64,000 nucleotides of DNA from JAYRSJ01 sp041920215. Its GTDB lineage: Bacteria > Pseudomonadota > Gammaproteobacteria > Burkholderiales > Burkholderiaceae_C. Below are positions 33,892 through 42,607 of the stretch, one piece after another. The translations under genes and the position numbers were made by a program. The notes under the pieces are model-generated. The model searched no databases and was not told where the DNA came from. It saw only the letters and a program-made list of their open reading frames with translations. Within the stretch, counting starts at the first letter, position 1, and each line of letters begins with the position of its first letter. The stretch spans positions 20,995-84,994 of the forward strand of contig JAYRSJ010000021.1 in the NCBI GenBank assembly GCA_041920215.1, written 5' to 3'.

Positions 33892-34760
33892 GTCGGCCCA
33901 TGCACAAGCGCCGCGCTGCCAACAGCCCCTACCGCCTGCCGCCGCCGCTGTTCAGCGCGCGCTGCAAGGCCTGCTGGGCCGGCGCCGCCGCGCTGGTTCT
34001 GGTGCTGGCCAGCTTCTGGAGCCTGGACCTGCAATGGGCGCAGTTCCTGTCGCTGTCGGCGCTGGCCAGCATGGGCCGCTTCGTCGGCGAGTTCTTCCCG
34101 CCCGAGACCTCGCCCGCCTTCCTGCACAAGCTGGCGTTGGCCGCCTGGGAGACCCTGGCCATGTCCCTGCTCGGCACGCTGCTGGCGACCCTGGCGGCGC
34201 TGATGCTGGCCCTACCCGCGGCCCGCATGGCGGGTGACGATCAGGAGGGCGGCACGCTGGGCTGGACCCGCAGGCTGCGGCCCGGCCGGGCGCTGATGCG
34301 CTGGACGCTCAACGCGCTGCGTTCGGTTCCCGAGCTGGTCTGGGCCGCGCTGCTGCTGATCGCTGCCGGGCTGGGCCCTTTCGCCGGTACCCTGGCGCTG
34401 GCCCTCCACACCAGCGGGGTGCTGGGCCGGCTGTTTGCCGAGGCGCTGGAGAATGCCCCGCCCGGCCCCATGCTGGCCCTGCGCAGCCAGGGGGCGGGGC
34501 GGCTGCGCGTTTTCATCTATGCCGGCCTGCCGCAGATCCTGCCCCAGCTGCTCAGCTACAGCCTGTACCGCTGGGAGAACAATATCCGCGCCGCCGCGGT
34601 GCTGGGGGTGGTGGGGGCCGGCGGCCTGGGCCAGCTGCTGGCCTTCCACATGGGCCTGTTCCATATGGGCAAGACCGCCAGCATCCTGGCCGCGATGCTG
34701 CTGATGGTGGCCCTGGTCGATGCCAGCAGCTATGCGGCCCGGCGCCTGCTGGCGCGCTAG
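33888..34760 (+). CDS. ABC transporter permease 2, PhnE-like
   Basis: 290 residues, homologous to permease 1: RSVPELVWAALLLIAAGLGPFAGTLALALHTSGVLG and the coupling-loop stretch GAGRLRVFIYAGLPQILPQLLSYSLYRWENNIRAAAVLG align with it. The two permeases probably form a heterodimer, as in PhnE1/E2-type importers. The ATG at 33888 overlaps the permease 1 stop. Last gene of the importer operon. Confidence 0.88.
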   Translation: MSRPMHKRRAANSPYRLPPPLFSARCKACWAGAAALVLVLASFWSLDLQWAQFLSLSALASMGRFVGEFFPPETSPAFLHKLALAAWETLAMSLLGTLLATLAALMLALPAARMAGDDQEGGTLGWTRRLRPGRALMRWTLNALRSVPELVWAALLLIAAGLGPFAGTLALALHTSGVLGRLFAEALENAPPGPMLALRSQGAGRLRVFIYAGLPQILPQLLSYSLYRWENNIRAAAVLGVVGAGGLGQLLAFHMGLFHMGKTASILAAMLLMVALVDASSYAARRLLAR

Positions 34761-34907
34761 CGGCCCGCGGCCTCGCCAAAGCTGTGGAGGCTTTGATGAA
34801 TACGGCTACGCAGGGCTGAGGACGCGGCCGACGCAGTGGCGCCGCGCTGCGCCTAGCTTTGCAGGGAGCAGCCAGGAACTGCTCATCCGCAACGCAAGGA
34901 GTTCACC

Positions 34908-35420
34908 ATGGAACTGTTCTTCACCTCCCCCCGTCTCGCACGCGGTCTGAATCAAGGTCTGAGCCAGGGGCTGACGCTGCTGGCCCTGGCCCTGGGCTGC
35001 TCGGCCACCCTGGCCCAGCAGGCCGAGGATCAGCTCGACCGCGTCAGCGTGCAGGGCAGCTCGCTGCTGCACCAGGCGCGCACCGATGTGCGCAAGGCCT
35101 GCCCGAACATCGACGCCTCGCTGGGCGAAAGGATGGCCGCGCATATCGGCCGCATCGGCCAGGAGGGCGAGATGCTGGTGGTCTTCCAAGTTCAGGGCGA
35201 CCAGGTCAGCCAGGTCCAGTCGCGCGGCGGGCCCTCCGAGTACCGCCGGCCACTGCGCCGCGCGATGCATGGCCTGAGCTGCAGCAGCGACCCGCAGGCC
35301 AGCCAGAAGTACGCCTTCATCGTGGCCTTCAAGCTCGATGACGGCAGCGGCAGCGGCACGCAGAGCGCCGCGCTGCAGCCGCTCAGCGCCGAGCGGCTGG
35401 CCCTGCTGAACCTGCGCTGA
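34908..35420 (+). CDS. Hypothetical exported protein
   Basis: 170 residues with a long N-region and a hydrophobic signal core (LTLLALALGCSATLAQ, cleavage near residue 36). The mature part is about 130 residues with a conserved-looking pair of Cys (KACPNI and GLSCSS) and FAVxVxF-type strands (AFIVAFKLDD). AAGGAG lies 6 bases before the ATG, supporting expression. It resembles small secreted TonB-like C-terminal proteins only faintly; function unknown. Confidence 0.65.
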   Translation: MELFFTSPRLARGLNQGLSQGLTLLALALGCSATLAQQAEDQLDRVSVQGSSLLHQARTDVRKACPNIDASLGERMAAHIGRIGQEGEMLVVFQVQGDQVSQVQSRGGPSEYRRPLRRAMHGLSCSSDPQASQKYAFIVAFKLDDGSGSGTQSAALQPLSAERLALLNLR

Positions 35421-35462
35421 GCGAGCGCCGAACGGTACCGGCGCAGCCCCAGGGCCGGCGGC

Positions 35463-35882
35463 TCAGTCCGCCAGCTCGTCCAGGATGGGGCAATCGGGCC
35501 GTTCGTCGCCCTGGCAGCAGCTGACCAGCTGCGCCAGCACGCGCTGCATCGCCTGCAGCTGTTCGATGCGGGCCTGCAGCGCGTCCATATGACCGCGGGC
35601 AATGCGCTTGACATCGCCGCTCTTGCGGCCCCGGTCGCGCCAGAGGTCCAGCAGCTGCGCGATCTCGCCCATCGCAAAGCCCAGGTCGCGGGCCCGCCGG
35701 ATGAAGCGCAGGCTGTGCACCTCGCGCTCGCCGTACTGGCGGTAGCCCGATTCGGTGCGCCCTACCTCGCCCAGCAGTCCCAGGGCCTCGTAGTGGCGCA
35801 CCATCTTGGCCGACACGCCCGAGCGTGCCGCCGCTTCGCCGATATTGAGCCGGCCGACCGGCTGCGCCGCCTGCTGCCTCAT
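35463..35882 (-). CDS. cueR: CueR, copper-responsive MerR regulator
   Basis: 139 residues. N-terminal MerR helix-turn-helix (LNIGEAAARSGVSAKMVRHYEALGLL), a dimerisation helix (about 75-115), and the metal loop CCQGDERPDCPIL, whose two outer Cys match the Cys-x7-Cys Cu(I)/Ag(I)/Au(I)-binding pattern of CueR. It activates promoters with 19-base spacers, as found before copA and copZ. It overlaps the copA stop by 4 bases and is therefore in the operon it regulates. Confidence 0.92.
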   Translation of the reverse strand: MRQQAAQPVGRLNIGEAAARSGVSAKMVRHYEALGLLGEVGRTESGYRQYGEREVHSLRFIRRARDLGFAMGEIAQLLDLWRDRGRKSGDVKRIARGHMDALQARIEQLQAMQRVLAQLVSCCQGDERPDCPILDELAD

Positions 35883-38326
35883 TTCGGCACCCCCTTCCAG
35901 CGCCGCAGCAGCAGCGCATTGCTGACCACGCTGACGCTGGAGAAGGCCATGGCCGCGCCGGCGATCACCGGATTGAGCAGGCCGAAGGCCGCCAGCGGCA
36001 GGCCCACCAGGTTGTAGACAAAGGCCCAGAACAGGTTCTGGCGGATCTTGGCGTAGCTGCGGCGCGAGATGTCGATCGCCGCAGCGACCAGGGCCGGGTC
36101 GCCGCGCATCAGCGTGATGCCGGCCGCATGCATGGCCACATCGGTGCCGGTGGACATCGCGATGCCCACATCGGCCGCCGCCAGCGCCGGCGCATCGTTG
36201 ATGCCATCGCCCACCATGGCCACCCGCAGCCGGCCGCCCTGCTTCAGCGCCTCGACGATCTCCGACTTCTGGCCCGGCAGCACCTCGGCCCGCACCTCGG
36301 TGATGCCAAGCCGCGCAGCCACCGCGTTGGCGGCCCCGCTGTTGTCGCCGCTGAGCAGCACGGTGCGCAGCCCCAGCGCCTGCAGGCCGGCGATGGCCGC
36401 CGCCGCCGTGGGCTTGAGCTCGTCACCGAAGGCCAGCAGACCCAGCAGCCGCGGGCCGTCCGCGCGCAGCTCGGCCAGCCAGGAGACGGTGCGACCCTCG
36501 GCCTGCAGCGCCGCGGCGCTGGCCTGCAGCGCACCGGGATCGACGCCCAGCTCGGCCATCCAGCGGCTGCTGCCCAGGCGCAGATCAGCCGGGCTGTCGC
36601 CGGGCTCCTGCAGCGTGCCGGCCAGGCCCTTGCCGGCCACCGCGCGCAGCCCGCTGACCGGCGGCGCCACCAGGCCAGCCTCGGCCGCCGCCTTCATCAC
36701 GGCCTTGGCCAGCGGATGCTCGCTGCCGGCCTGCAGGCCGGCGGCCATGCGCAGCAGCGCGTCGCGCGCCAGGCCGGCGGCGGGCTCGGCCGCCACCAGC
36801 TGGGGCTGGCCCACCGTCAGCGTGCCGGTCTTGTCAAAGGCCACCACCGCCAGGCGGTGGGCCTGCTCCAGCGCCTCGGCGTCCTTGATCAGGATGCCGT
36901 GGCGGGCCGCCACGCCGGTGCCGGCCATGATGGCAGTGGGCGTGGCCAGGCCCAGCGCGCAGGGGCAGGCGATCACCAGCACCGCCACCGCATTCAGCCA
37001 GCCCTGCTGCCAGGCATCATCGGCCGTGCCCAGCCAGCCCCAGCCCAGCAGCGTCAGCAGGGCCAGCAGCAGCACCACCGGCACGAAGACCGCGGCCACC
37101 TGATCGACCAGGCGCTGGATCGGCGCCTTCTGCGCCTGCGCCGACTCGACCATGCGCACGATGCGCGACAGCACCGATTCGGCCCCCACCGCAGCGGTGC
37201 GCAGCTGCAGCAGCCCCTCGCCATTGACCGCGCCGCCGGTGACGCTGTCGCCCGGGTGCTTGGGCACCGGCAGGCTCTCGCCGGTGATCAGCGACTCATC
37301 CACATGGCTGTCGCCGGACAGCACCAGTCCGTCCACCGGCACCCGCTCGCCGGGGCGCAGCATCACGATATCGCCGACCCTGACCTCGGCAATCGCCAGC
37401 TCGCGCTCGACCCCATCTCGCAACACCCTGGCGGTCTCGGGCCGCAGGGCTTGCAGCGCCCGGATCGCGCTGCTGGTCTGGCGCTTGGCGCGGGCCTCCA
37501 GCCATTTGCCCAGCAGCACCAGCGTGATGACAGCGGCCGAGGCCTCGAAGTACAGATGGGGCATGGCCGCGGCGCCGGGACGCAGCCATTGATACAGGCT
37601 CAGGCCATAGGCCGCCGAGGTGCCCAGCGCCACCAGCAGATCCATATTGCCGCTGCCGGCGCGCAGCGCCTTGTAGCCGGCGCGGTAGAAGCGCGCGCCC
37701 AGCCACAGCTGCACCGGCGTGGCCAGCGCGAACTGCAGCCAGGCCGGCAGCATCCAGTGCCCACCCCACAGCAAAGCCACCATGGGCAGCACCAGTGGCA
37801 GGGTCAGCGCGCTGGCCAGCACGATGGGCCAGACCGGCGCGGCCGGCGGCTCTTCGTCGCCGCGCGCGCCGCCGCCGTCCTGCGGCAGCGGCCGGGCCTC
37901 GTAGCCGGCCTTGCGCACCGCGGCGACCAAGGCCTCGTCGGCCAGTCCCAGCACGCTGAGCTGGGCGGTCTCGGTGGCCAGATTGACGCTGGCGCTGAGC
38001 ACACCCGGCAGCTTCTGCAGCGCCCGCTCGACCCGCCCCACACAGGAGGCGCAAGTCATGCCGGCAATGCCCAGGCTGACGCTGCGCGGCAGCACCTGGT
38101 AGCCGGCTGCCGCGATCGCGTCGCGCAAGGCCGCGGCCGTGACGCTGGCATCGGCCTCGATCTGGGCGGTTTCGGTGGCCAGATTGACCGTGGCCGAGAC
38201 CAGGCCTGGCAGCTTGGCCAGCGCCTTCTCGACCCGGCCCACGCAGGAGGCGCAGCTCATGCCCTGGATGGGCAGGCGCCACTGCAGAGTCTTGCCGGCG
38301 GGAGTGGGGGGGAGAGTGGATGTCAT
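35879..38326 (-). CDS. copA: Copper-translocating P-type ATPase CopA
   Basis: About 815 residues, exports Cu(I) from the cytoplasm. Two N-terminal heavy-metal domains carry GMSCASC and GMTCASC; then the transmembrane CPC motif (ACPCALGLATPTA), the phosphorylation motif DKTGT, the nucleotide-domain HP motif (GSEHPLAKA) and the hinge GDGINDAPAL. The start is the Met of MTSTLPPTP (38326), 8 bases inside a minus-strand promoter region; the longer frame would include the operator. Cotranscribed with cueR. Confidence 0.96.
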   Translation of the reverse strand: MTSTLPPTPAGKTLQWRLPIQGMSCASCVGRVEKALAKLPGLVSATVNLATETAQIEADASVTAAALRDAIAAAGYQVLPRSVSLGIAGMTCASCVGRVERALQKLPGVLSASVNLATETAQLSVLGLADEALVAAVRKAGYEARPLPQDGGGARGDEEPPAAPVWPIVLASALTLPLVLPMVALLWGGHWMLPAWLQFALATPVQLWLGARFYRAGYKALRAGSGNMDLLVALGTSAAYGLSLYQWLRPGAAAMPHLYFEASAAVITLVLLGKWLEARAKRQTSSAIRALQALRPETARVLRDGVERELAIAEVRVGDIVMLRPGERVPVDGLVLSGDSHVDESLITGESLPVPKHPGDSVTGGAVNGEGLLQLRTAAVGAESVLSRIVRMVESAQAQKAPIQRLVDQVAAVFVPVVLLLALLTLLGWGWLGTADDAWQQGWLNAVAVLVIACPCALGLATPTAIMAGTGVAARHGILIKDAEALEQAHRLAVVAFDKTGTLTVGQPQLVAAEPAAGLARDALLRMAAGLQAGSEHPLAKAVMKAAAEAGLVAPPVSGLRAVAGKGLAGTLQEPGDSPADLRLGSSRWMAELGVDPGALQASAAALQAEGRTVSWLAELRADGPRLLGLLAFGDELKPTAAAAIAGLQALGLRTVLLSGDNSGAANAVAARLGITEVRAEVLPGQKSEIVEALKQGGRLRVAMVGDGINDAPALAAADVGIAMSTGTDVAMHAAGITLMRGDPALVAAAIDISRRSYAKIRQNLFWAFVYNLVGLPLAAFGLLNPVIAGAAMAFSSVSVVSNALLLRRWKGVPK

Positions 38327-38333
38327 GGGAGGC

Positions 38334-38364
38334 AGTGTCAAGCCTGCCATGATGGTAAGGTCAA
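38334..38364 (-). promoter_or_regulatory. CueR-type promoter/operator of copA-cueR
   Basis: On the minus strand TTGACC and GACACT are separated by exactly 19 bases. The spacer carries the imperfect dyad CTTACC-atcat-GGCAGG. The over-long 19-base spacer is the hallmark of MerR-family activation. The -10 is only 8 bases from the copA start, so the leader is very short or the true start is slightly downstream. Confidence 0.7.
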
Positions 38365-38401
38365 GCCCCTGTCGCAAGCGCGGCTTTCATCAAGGCGGCG
38401 C

Positions 38402-38432
38402 TTGACCTTGCCCTGGTGGCAAGCCTGAGACT
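38402..38432 (+). promoter_or_regulatory. CueR-type promoter/operator of copZ
   Basis: TTGACC and GAGACT are separated by 19 bases, with the perfect dyad CTTGCC-ctggt-GGCAAG in the spacer. It faces away from the copA site, 37 bases from it, and precedes the copZ start by 36 bases. Confidence 0.75.
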
Positions 38433-38468
38433 GCAGGCCTCTTCATTTCCTCCGCAAGGACCAAGACC

Positions 38469-38666
38469 ATGATCGAATGGACCATTCCCACGATGAGCTG
38501 CGGCCACTGCGTGGGTGCGATCACCCAGACCGTGCAGGCGCTGGACCCGCAGGCCCGGCTGCAGTTCGACCTGCCCCAGCACAAGGTCACGATAGACAGC
38601 CAGGCCGATGCCAAGGTCCTGGCCGAGGCCCTGGCCGAAGCGGGCTATGCGCCTGACAAGGGTTGA
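38469..38666 (+). CDS. copZ: CopZ-like copper chaperone
   Basis: 65-residue heavy-metal-associated domain with the Cu(I) motif MSCGHC (residues 9-14; M-x-C-x-x-C). It delivers Cu(I) to CopA or buffers it in the cytoplasm. A MerR-type promoter precedes it, a mirror image of the copA promoter. Standard single-domain length. Confidence 0.92.
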   Translation: MIEWTIPTMSCGHCVGAITQTVQALDPQARLQFDLPQHKVTIDSQADAKVLAEALAEAGYAPDKG

Positions 38667-38674
38667 AGCAAGCC

Positions 38675-39064
38675 TCAGCCGCGCAGCAGCTTCAGGCTGA
38701 TGCGCGCCGGCACCTTGCCCTTGTTGCTCCACATCCAGCAGTAGTCCTGCGCGACCTCGGCCTCCAGCCTGCCGCTGGCGCCCGGGCTCTGGGTCAGCTT
38801 GGCCGGGTAGACCACCGCCTTGCCGAGGTGGTAGTGGATATTGAAGTCCACGGCGGCCGAGGCCTCGAACTGCCAGCCCACCTGGGCGGCCTTGGGCAGC
38901 TTGCCGCAGACCTCCAGGAACTTGCCCGGCGCCAGCTCGGCGCTGTGCTCGAAGCTGCCGTCGGCGCGCCAGTCGGGCTCGACGATCTCGGCCGCGGCCG
39001 GGCCGGCCAGGACCAGCACGGTCAGCGTCGCCAGCAGGCCGCCGGACAGGGTCTTCAGCGTCAT
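38675..39064 (-). CDS. Hypothetical periplasmic protein of the RND cluster
   Basis: 129 residues with a signal peptide (cleaved near AAA/EIV). The mature protein has two Cys (LEVCGKL, DYCWMWSN) and a HYHLGKAVVYP stretch with two His that could bind metal. The start is the second Met, behind AAGGTGAG; the first Met overlaps the upstream stop. It closes the RND operon, 9 bases from the copZ end on the opposite strand. No known family. Confidence 0.65.
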   Translation of the reverse strand: MTLKTLSGGLLATLTVLVLAGPAAAEIVEPDWRADGSFEHSAELAPGKFLEVCGKLPKAAQVGWQFEASAAVDFNIHYHLGKAVVYPAKLTQSPGASGRLEAEVAQDYCWMWSNKGKVPARISLKLLRG

Positions 39065-39075
39065 GGTGCTCACCT

Positions 39076-39462
39076 TCATTTGATCGCCAGGCGCACCTGC
39101 TCGGCCGGCTGACCGGCCAGGCTGAAGCGCACGATCAGCTTGGCCCCGGCGCCGGCCGTGCCGGCCGCGACCAGCTTGTTGGGCGCCTGCGCCTGCAGCG
39201 CCAGCGTGCTCTTGGTCTTGCCCTGCAGCAGGGTCAGCTCGCCGCTGGCCTGGGCGGTGCTCAGCGGCTTGTCATCATGGTCGGTCAGAAAGACCTGCAG
39301 CTGGCCGTCCTTGGCCAGCAGCTCCACCCGGTGGCCCGACTTGGCCTCGGCGCGCACGCCGCCATGCTGCGGCTGCAGCTCGCCATGGGCCAGCACCCCG
39401 CCCACGCCCGTCACCAGCGCCAGGCACAGCAGCGCGTGCCGGCTCTTTGTCTTGATCCTCAT
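39076..39462 (-). CDS. Hypothetical exported protein of the RND cluster
   Basis: 128 residues with an N-terminal signal ending near VLAHG. The mature N-terminus has a His-containing stretch (HGELQPQHGG) likely able to bind metal ions, followed by a beta-rich domain (VELLAKDGQLQVFLTDHDDKPLS and a C-terminal VRFSLAGQPAEQVRLAI strand). A strong GGAGAAGGAG ribosome site precedes the ATG. Comparable small proteins accompany HME-RND operons, but no function is assigned. Confidence 0.7.
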   Translation of the reverse strand: MRIKTKSRHALLCLALVTGVGGVLAHGELQPQHGGVRAEAKSGHRVELLAKDGQLQVFLTDHDDKPLSTAQASGELTLLQGKTKSTLALQAQAPNKLVAAGTAGAGAKLIVRFSLAGQPAEQVRLAIK

Positions 39463-39489
39463 CGCTTCTTGCTCCTTCTCCGTTGAACT

Positions 39490-42400
39490 TCAAAAGACCT
39501 CATCGCCCTGCTCCTGCAGCAGGCGGGCCAGGGGCTTCTCGCCATACAGCCAGAACATCAGCGGCGTCAGCAGGCTGTCCAGCACGGTGGAGCTGAGCAG
39601 GCCGCCGAAGATCACCACCGCGACCGGATGCAGGATCTCCTTGCCGGGTGCATCCGCCGCCAGCAGCAGCGGCAGCAGGGCCAGCGCCGCCACCAGGGCC
39701 GTCATCAGCACCGGGGTCAGGCGCTCCAGCGAGCCGCGCACGATCATCGCCTGGCCGAAGCGCTCGCCCTCGAAGCGGCACAGATTGATGTAGTGGCTGA
39801 TCTTCAGTATGCCGTTGCGGGTGGCGATGCCGGTCAGCGTGATGAAGCCCACCAGCGAGGCCACCGACAGCGTGATGTCCATCAGCCACATCGCCGCCAC
39901 GCTGCCGATCAGGGCCATCGGGATATTGCCCATGATGATGGCGGCCAGCACCGCCGACTGGTAGCGGCTGTACAGCACCATGAAGATCAGCGCCAGCGAG
40001 ACCAGGGCCAGCAGCGCGATCAGCCGGGTGGCCTGCTCCTGGGCCTGGAACTGGCCCTCCAGCTGGGTGAAGTAGCCCTCGGGCAGCGGCTGCTCGGCCA
40101 GCACCTGGCGGATGCCGGCAATCACCGCCGCCATATCCGTGCCGTCGGTATTGGCCGATATCACGATGCGGCGCCGGCCGTTCTCGCGGCCGATCTGGTT
40201 GGGCCCGTCGCCCTCCTCCACCGTGGCCAGCTGGGCCAATGCCACCGTGCCACGCGGGGTCGCGATCATCAGCTGCTGCAGGGCCTGGGCATCGCGGCCG
40301 CCGTCGGCCAGACGCAGCACCAGGCTGAAGCGCTTGTTGCCGTCTATCACCTGGGCCAGGGTCTCGCCCTCGGTCAGCATCTGCAGCTGCTGCAGCAGCG
40401 CACCAGGGGCCAGGCCCCACTGGGCGGCGCGGTCGGCATCCACATGGACCTTGATCTGCGGGATCAGCACCTGCTTCTCGATCTGAAGATCGGTCAGGCC
40501 GGGAATCGCCGCCAGGCGCTCGCGCAGGCCGGCAGCCTGGCTGCGCAAGGTATCCAGATCGTCGCCGAAGATCTTCAGCGCGATCTGCGCGCGCACGCCG
40601 GACAGCAGGTGGTCGAGCCGGTGCGAGATCGGCTGGCCCACGGTCAGCGAGGCCGGCAGGATGCTGAGGCGCGCGCGGATATCGGCCAGCACCTGCTGGC
40701 GCGGCCGCTCCGAGGCCTTCAGATCGATGTCCAGCTCGCTGACATGCACGCCCTCGGCATGCTCGTCCAGCTCGGCCCGGCCGGTGCGCCGGCCCACCCG
40801 CTGCACCTCGGGCACGCCCGCCACCAGCTGCTCGGCAATGCGGCCCACCCGGTTCGATTCGCTCAGCGAGGTGCCGGGATTGAGCTGCAGCGTCACGAGC
40901 AGCGTGCCCTCGTTGAACTCGGGCAGGAAGGCGCGCGGGAAGAAGGGCACGCTGGCCAGCGCCACCGCCAGCAGCAGCACCGCGCCCGCCAGCAGGGCAC
41001 GCGCCCGGCCGAAGCTGGCCTGCAGCAGCCGGGCGTCCCAGCGCTTGAGCCAGGCCACCAGCGCGCTGTCGCCATGCTGGATCTGCTTCATGCGCGGCAG
41101 CAGGAAGTAGCACAGCACCGGCGTGACCGTCAGCGCCACCAGCAGGCTGGCCAGGATCGCGGTGATATAGGCCACGCCCAGCGGCACGAAGAGCCGGCCC
41201 TCGATGCCCGGCAGCGCGAACAGCGGCACGAAGACCAGCACCACCACCAGGGTGGCGACCACCACGCCGGAGCGCACCTCCTGGCAGGCCTGGGCGATCA
41301 CCCGCAGCGTGTCGACCAGGCCTTGCGGCTTGTACTGCTTGAGCCGGCGCAGCACGTTCTCCACATCGACCAGCGCATCGTCGACCAACTCGCCGATCGC
41401 GATGGCCAGACCGCCCAGCGTCATCACATTGATCGACAGGCCCAGCAGATGGAAGACCAGCGCGGTCAGCGCCAGCGACAGCGGGATCGCGGTCAGCGAG
41501 ATCAGCGTGGTGCGCACATTCATCAGGAAGGCGAACAGCACGATGGCCACCATGATCGCGCCATCGCGCAGCGCCTCCTGCACATTGCTGACCGAGGCCT
41601 CGATGAAGTCGGCCTGGCGGAAGCTGATCTGCGGCTTGTCCATGCCGGCCGGCAGGCTGCGCGACAGCGTAGCCAGCGCGGCCTCGACCTCGCGGCTCAG
41701 CTTGACCGAGTCGGCCGTGGGCTGCTTCTGCACCCCGACGATGACCGCCGGCTTGGCATTGAAGCCGGCGTCCCCGCGCTTGAAGGCCGGGCCGAAACGC
41801 ACCTCGGCCACCTGCTCCAGCAGCACGCTGCGGCCCTCGCGCACCGTGACCGGCAGCTTGCGCAGATCCTCCAGCCGGGTGCTGCGGCCGATATGGCGGA
41901 TCAGGATCTCGCGCGCGTCGCGGTCCACAAAGCCGCCGCTGCTATTGCTGGCGAAGCCGCGCAGCGCCGTCTCCAGCTGTTCCAGCGTCAGGCCGGCCTG
42001 GGCCATGCGCTGCGCATCGGGCTCGACCTGGAACTGCCGCACCTCGCCGCCGATCGGAATCACCTGGGCCACGCCGGGAATCGCCAGCAGGCGCGGCCGC
42101 AGCGCGAAATCGGCGAACTCGCGCACCTGCATCGGACTGATCTTCTGCGGATCGGCCGGCAGCGCTATCAGCATGATCTCGCCCATCACCGAGGAGATCG
42201 GCCCCATATTCGGATTGACGCCGGCGGGCAACTGGCTGCGCACCTCGGCCAGGCGCTCGGCCACCAGCTGGCGGTTGCGGTAGATGTCCGAGCCCCAGTC
42301 GAACTCGGCATAGACCACCGACAGGCCCACGCCCGAGACCGAGCGCACCCGCGAGACGCCGGGCATGCCGTTGAGCGCCGCCTCCAGCGGGAAGCTCACC

Positions 42401-42591
42401 AGCTGCTCCACCTCCTCCGGCGCCATGCCGCCGGCCTCGCTCATCAGCGTGACCGTGGGCTTGTTGAGATCGGGAAACACATCGATCGGCGTGCGCAGCG
42501 CGCTGAACACGCCGCCCGCCATCAGCAGCAGCGCAAACACCAGCACGAAGAGCCGGTTGCGCAGGCTGGTCTGGACCATCCAGTTGAACAT
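39490..42591 (-). CDS. HME-RND heavy-metal efflux pump, CzcA/CusA family
   Basis: 1033-residue inner-membrane proton-driven pump with the RND duplication (two sets of a large periplasmic loop plus helices). The proton-relay region in helix 4 is ELVDDALVDVENVLRRL (residues 401-417): the acidic set E401, D404, D405, D409, E411 differs from the DGAVVxVEN of zinc/cobalt/cadmium CzcA and from CusA. Exported metal is therefore not certain; copper is suggested by the neighbouring DUF411 protein, cupredoxin and copA/copZ. It is downstream of its adaptor and outer-membrane partner, all on one strand. Confidence 0.9.
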   Translation of the reverse strand: MFNWMVQTSLRNRLFVLVFALLLMAGGVFSALRTPIDVFPDLNKPTVTLMSEAGGMAPEEVEQLVSFPLEAALNGMPGVSRVRSVSGVGLSVVYAEFDWGSDIYRNRQLVAERLAEVRSQLPAGVNPNMGPISSVMGEIMLIALPADPQKISPMQVREFADFALRPRLLAIPGVAQVIPIGGEVRQFQVEPDAQRMAQAGLTLEQLETALRGFASNSSGGFVDRDAREILIRHIGRSTRLEDLRKLPVTVREGRSVLLEQVAEVRFGPAFKRGDAGFNAKPAVIVGVQKQPTADSVKLSREVEAALATLSRSLPAGMDKPQISFRQADFIEASVSNVQEALRDGAIMVAIVLFAFLMNVRTTLISLTAIPLSLALTALVFHLLGLSINVMTLGGLAIAIGELVDDALVDVENVLRRLKQYKPQGLVDTLRVIAQACQEVRSGVVVATLVVVLVFVPLFALPGIEGRLFVPLGVAYITAILASLLVALTVTPVLCYFLLPRMKQIQHGDSALVAWLKRWDARLLQASFGRARALLAGAVLLLAVALASVPFFPRAFLPEFNEGTLLVTLQLNPGTSLSESNRVGRIAEQLVAGVPEVQRVGRRTGRAELDEHAEGVHVSELDIDLKASERPRQQVLADIRARLSILPASLTVGQPISHRLDHLLSGVRAQIALKIFGDDLDTLRSQAAGLRERLAAIPGLTDLQIEKQVLIPQIKVHVDADRAAQWGLAPGALLQQLQMLTEGETLAQVIDGNKRFSLVLRLADGGRDAQALQQLMIATPRGTVALAQLATVEEGDGPNQIGRENGRRRIVISANTDGTDMAAVIAGIRQVLAEQPLPEGYFTQLEGQFQAQEQATRLIALLALVSLALIFMVLYSRYQSAVLAAIIMGNIPMALIGSVAAMWLMDITLSVASLVGFITLTGIATRNGILKISHYINLCRFEGERFGQAMIVRGSLERLTPVLMTALVAALALLPLLLAADAPGKEILHPVAVVIFGGLLSSTVLDSLLTPLMFWLYGEKPLARLLQEQGDEVF

Positions 42592-42607
42592 CGTGATGAC
42601 CCTCGTC

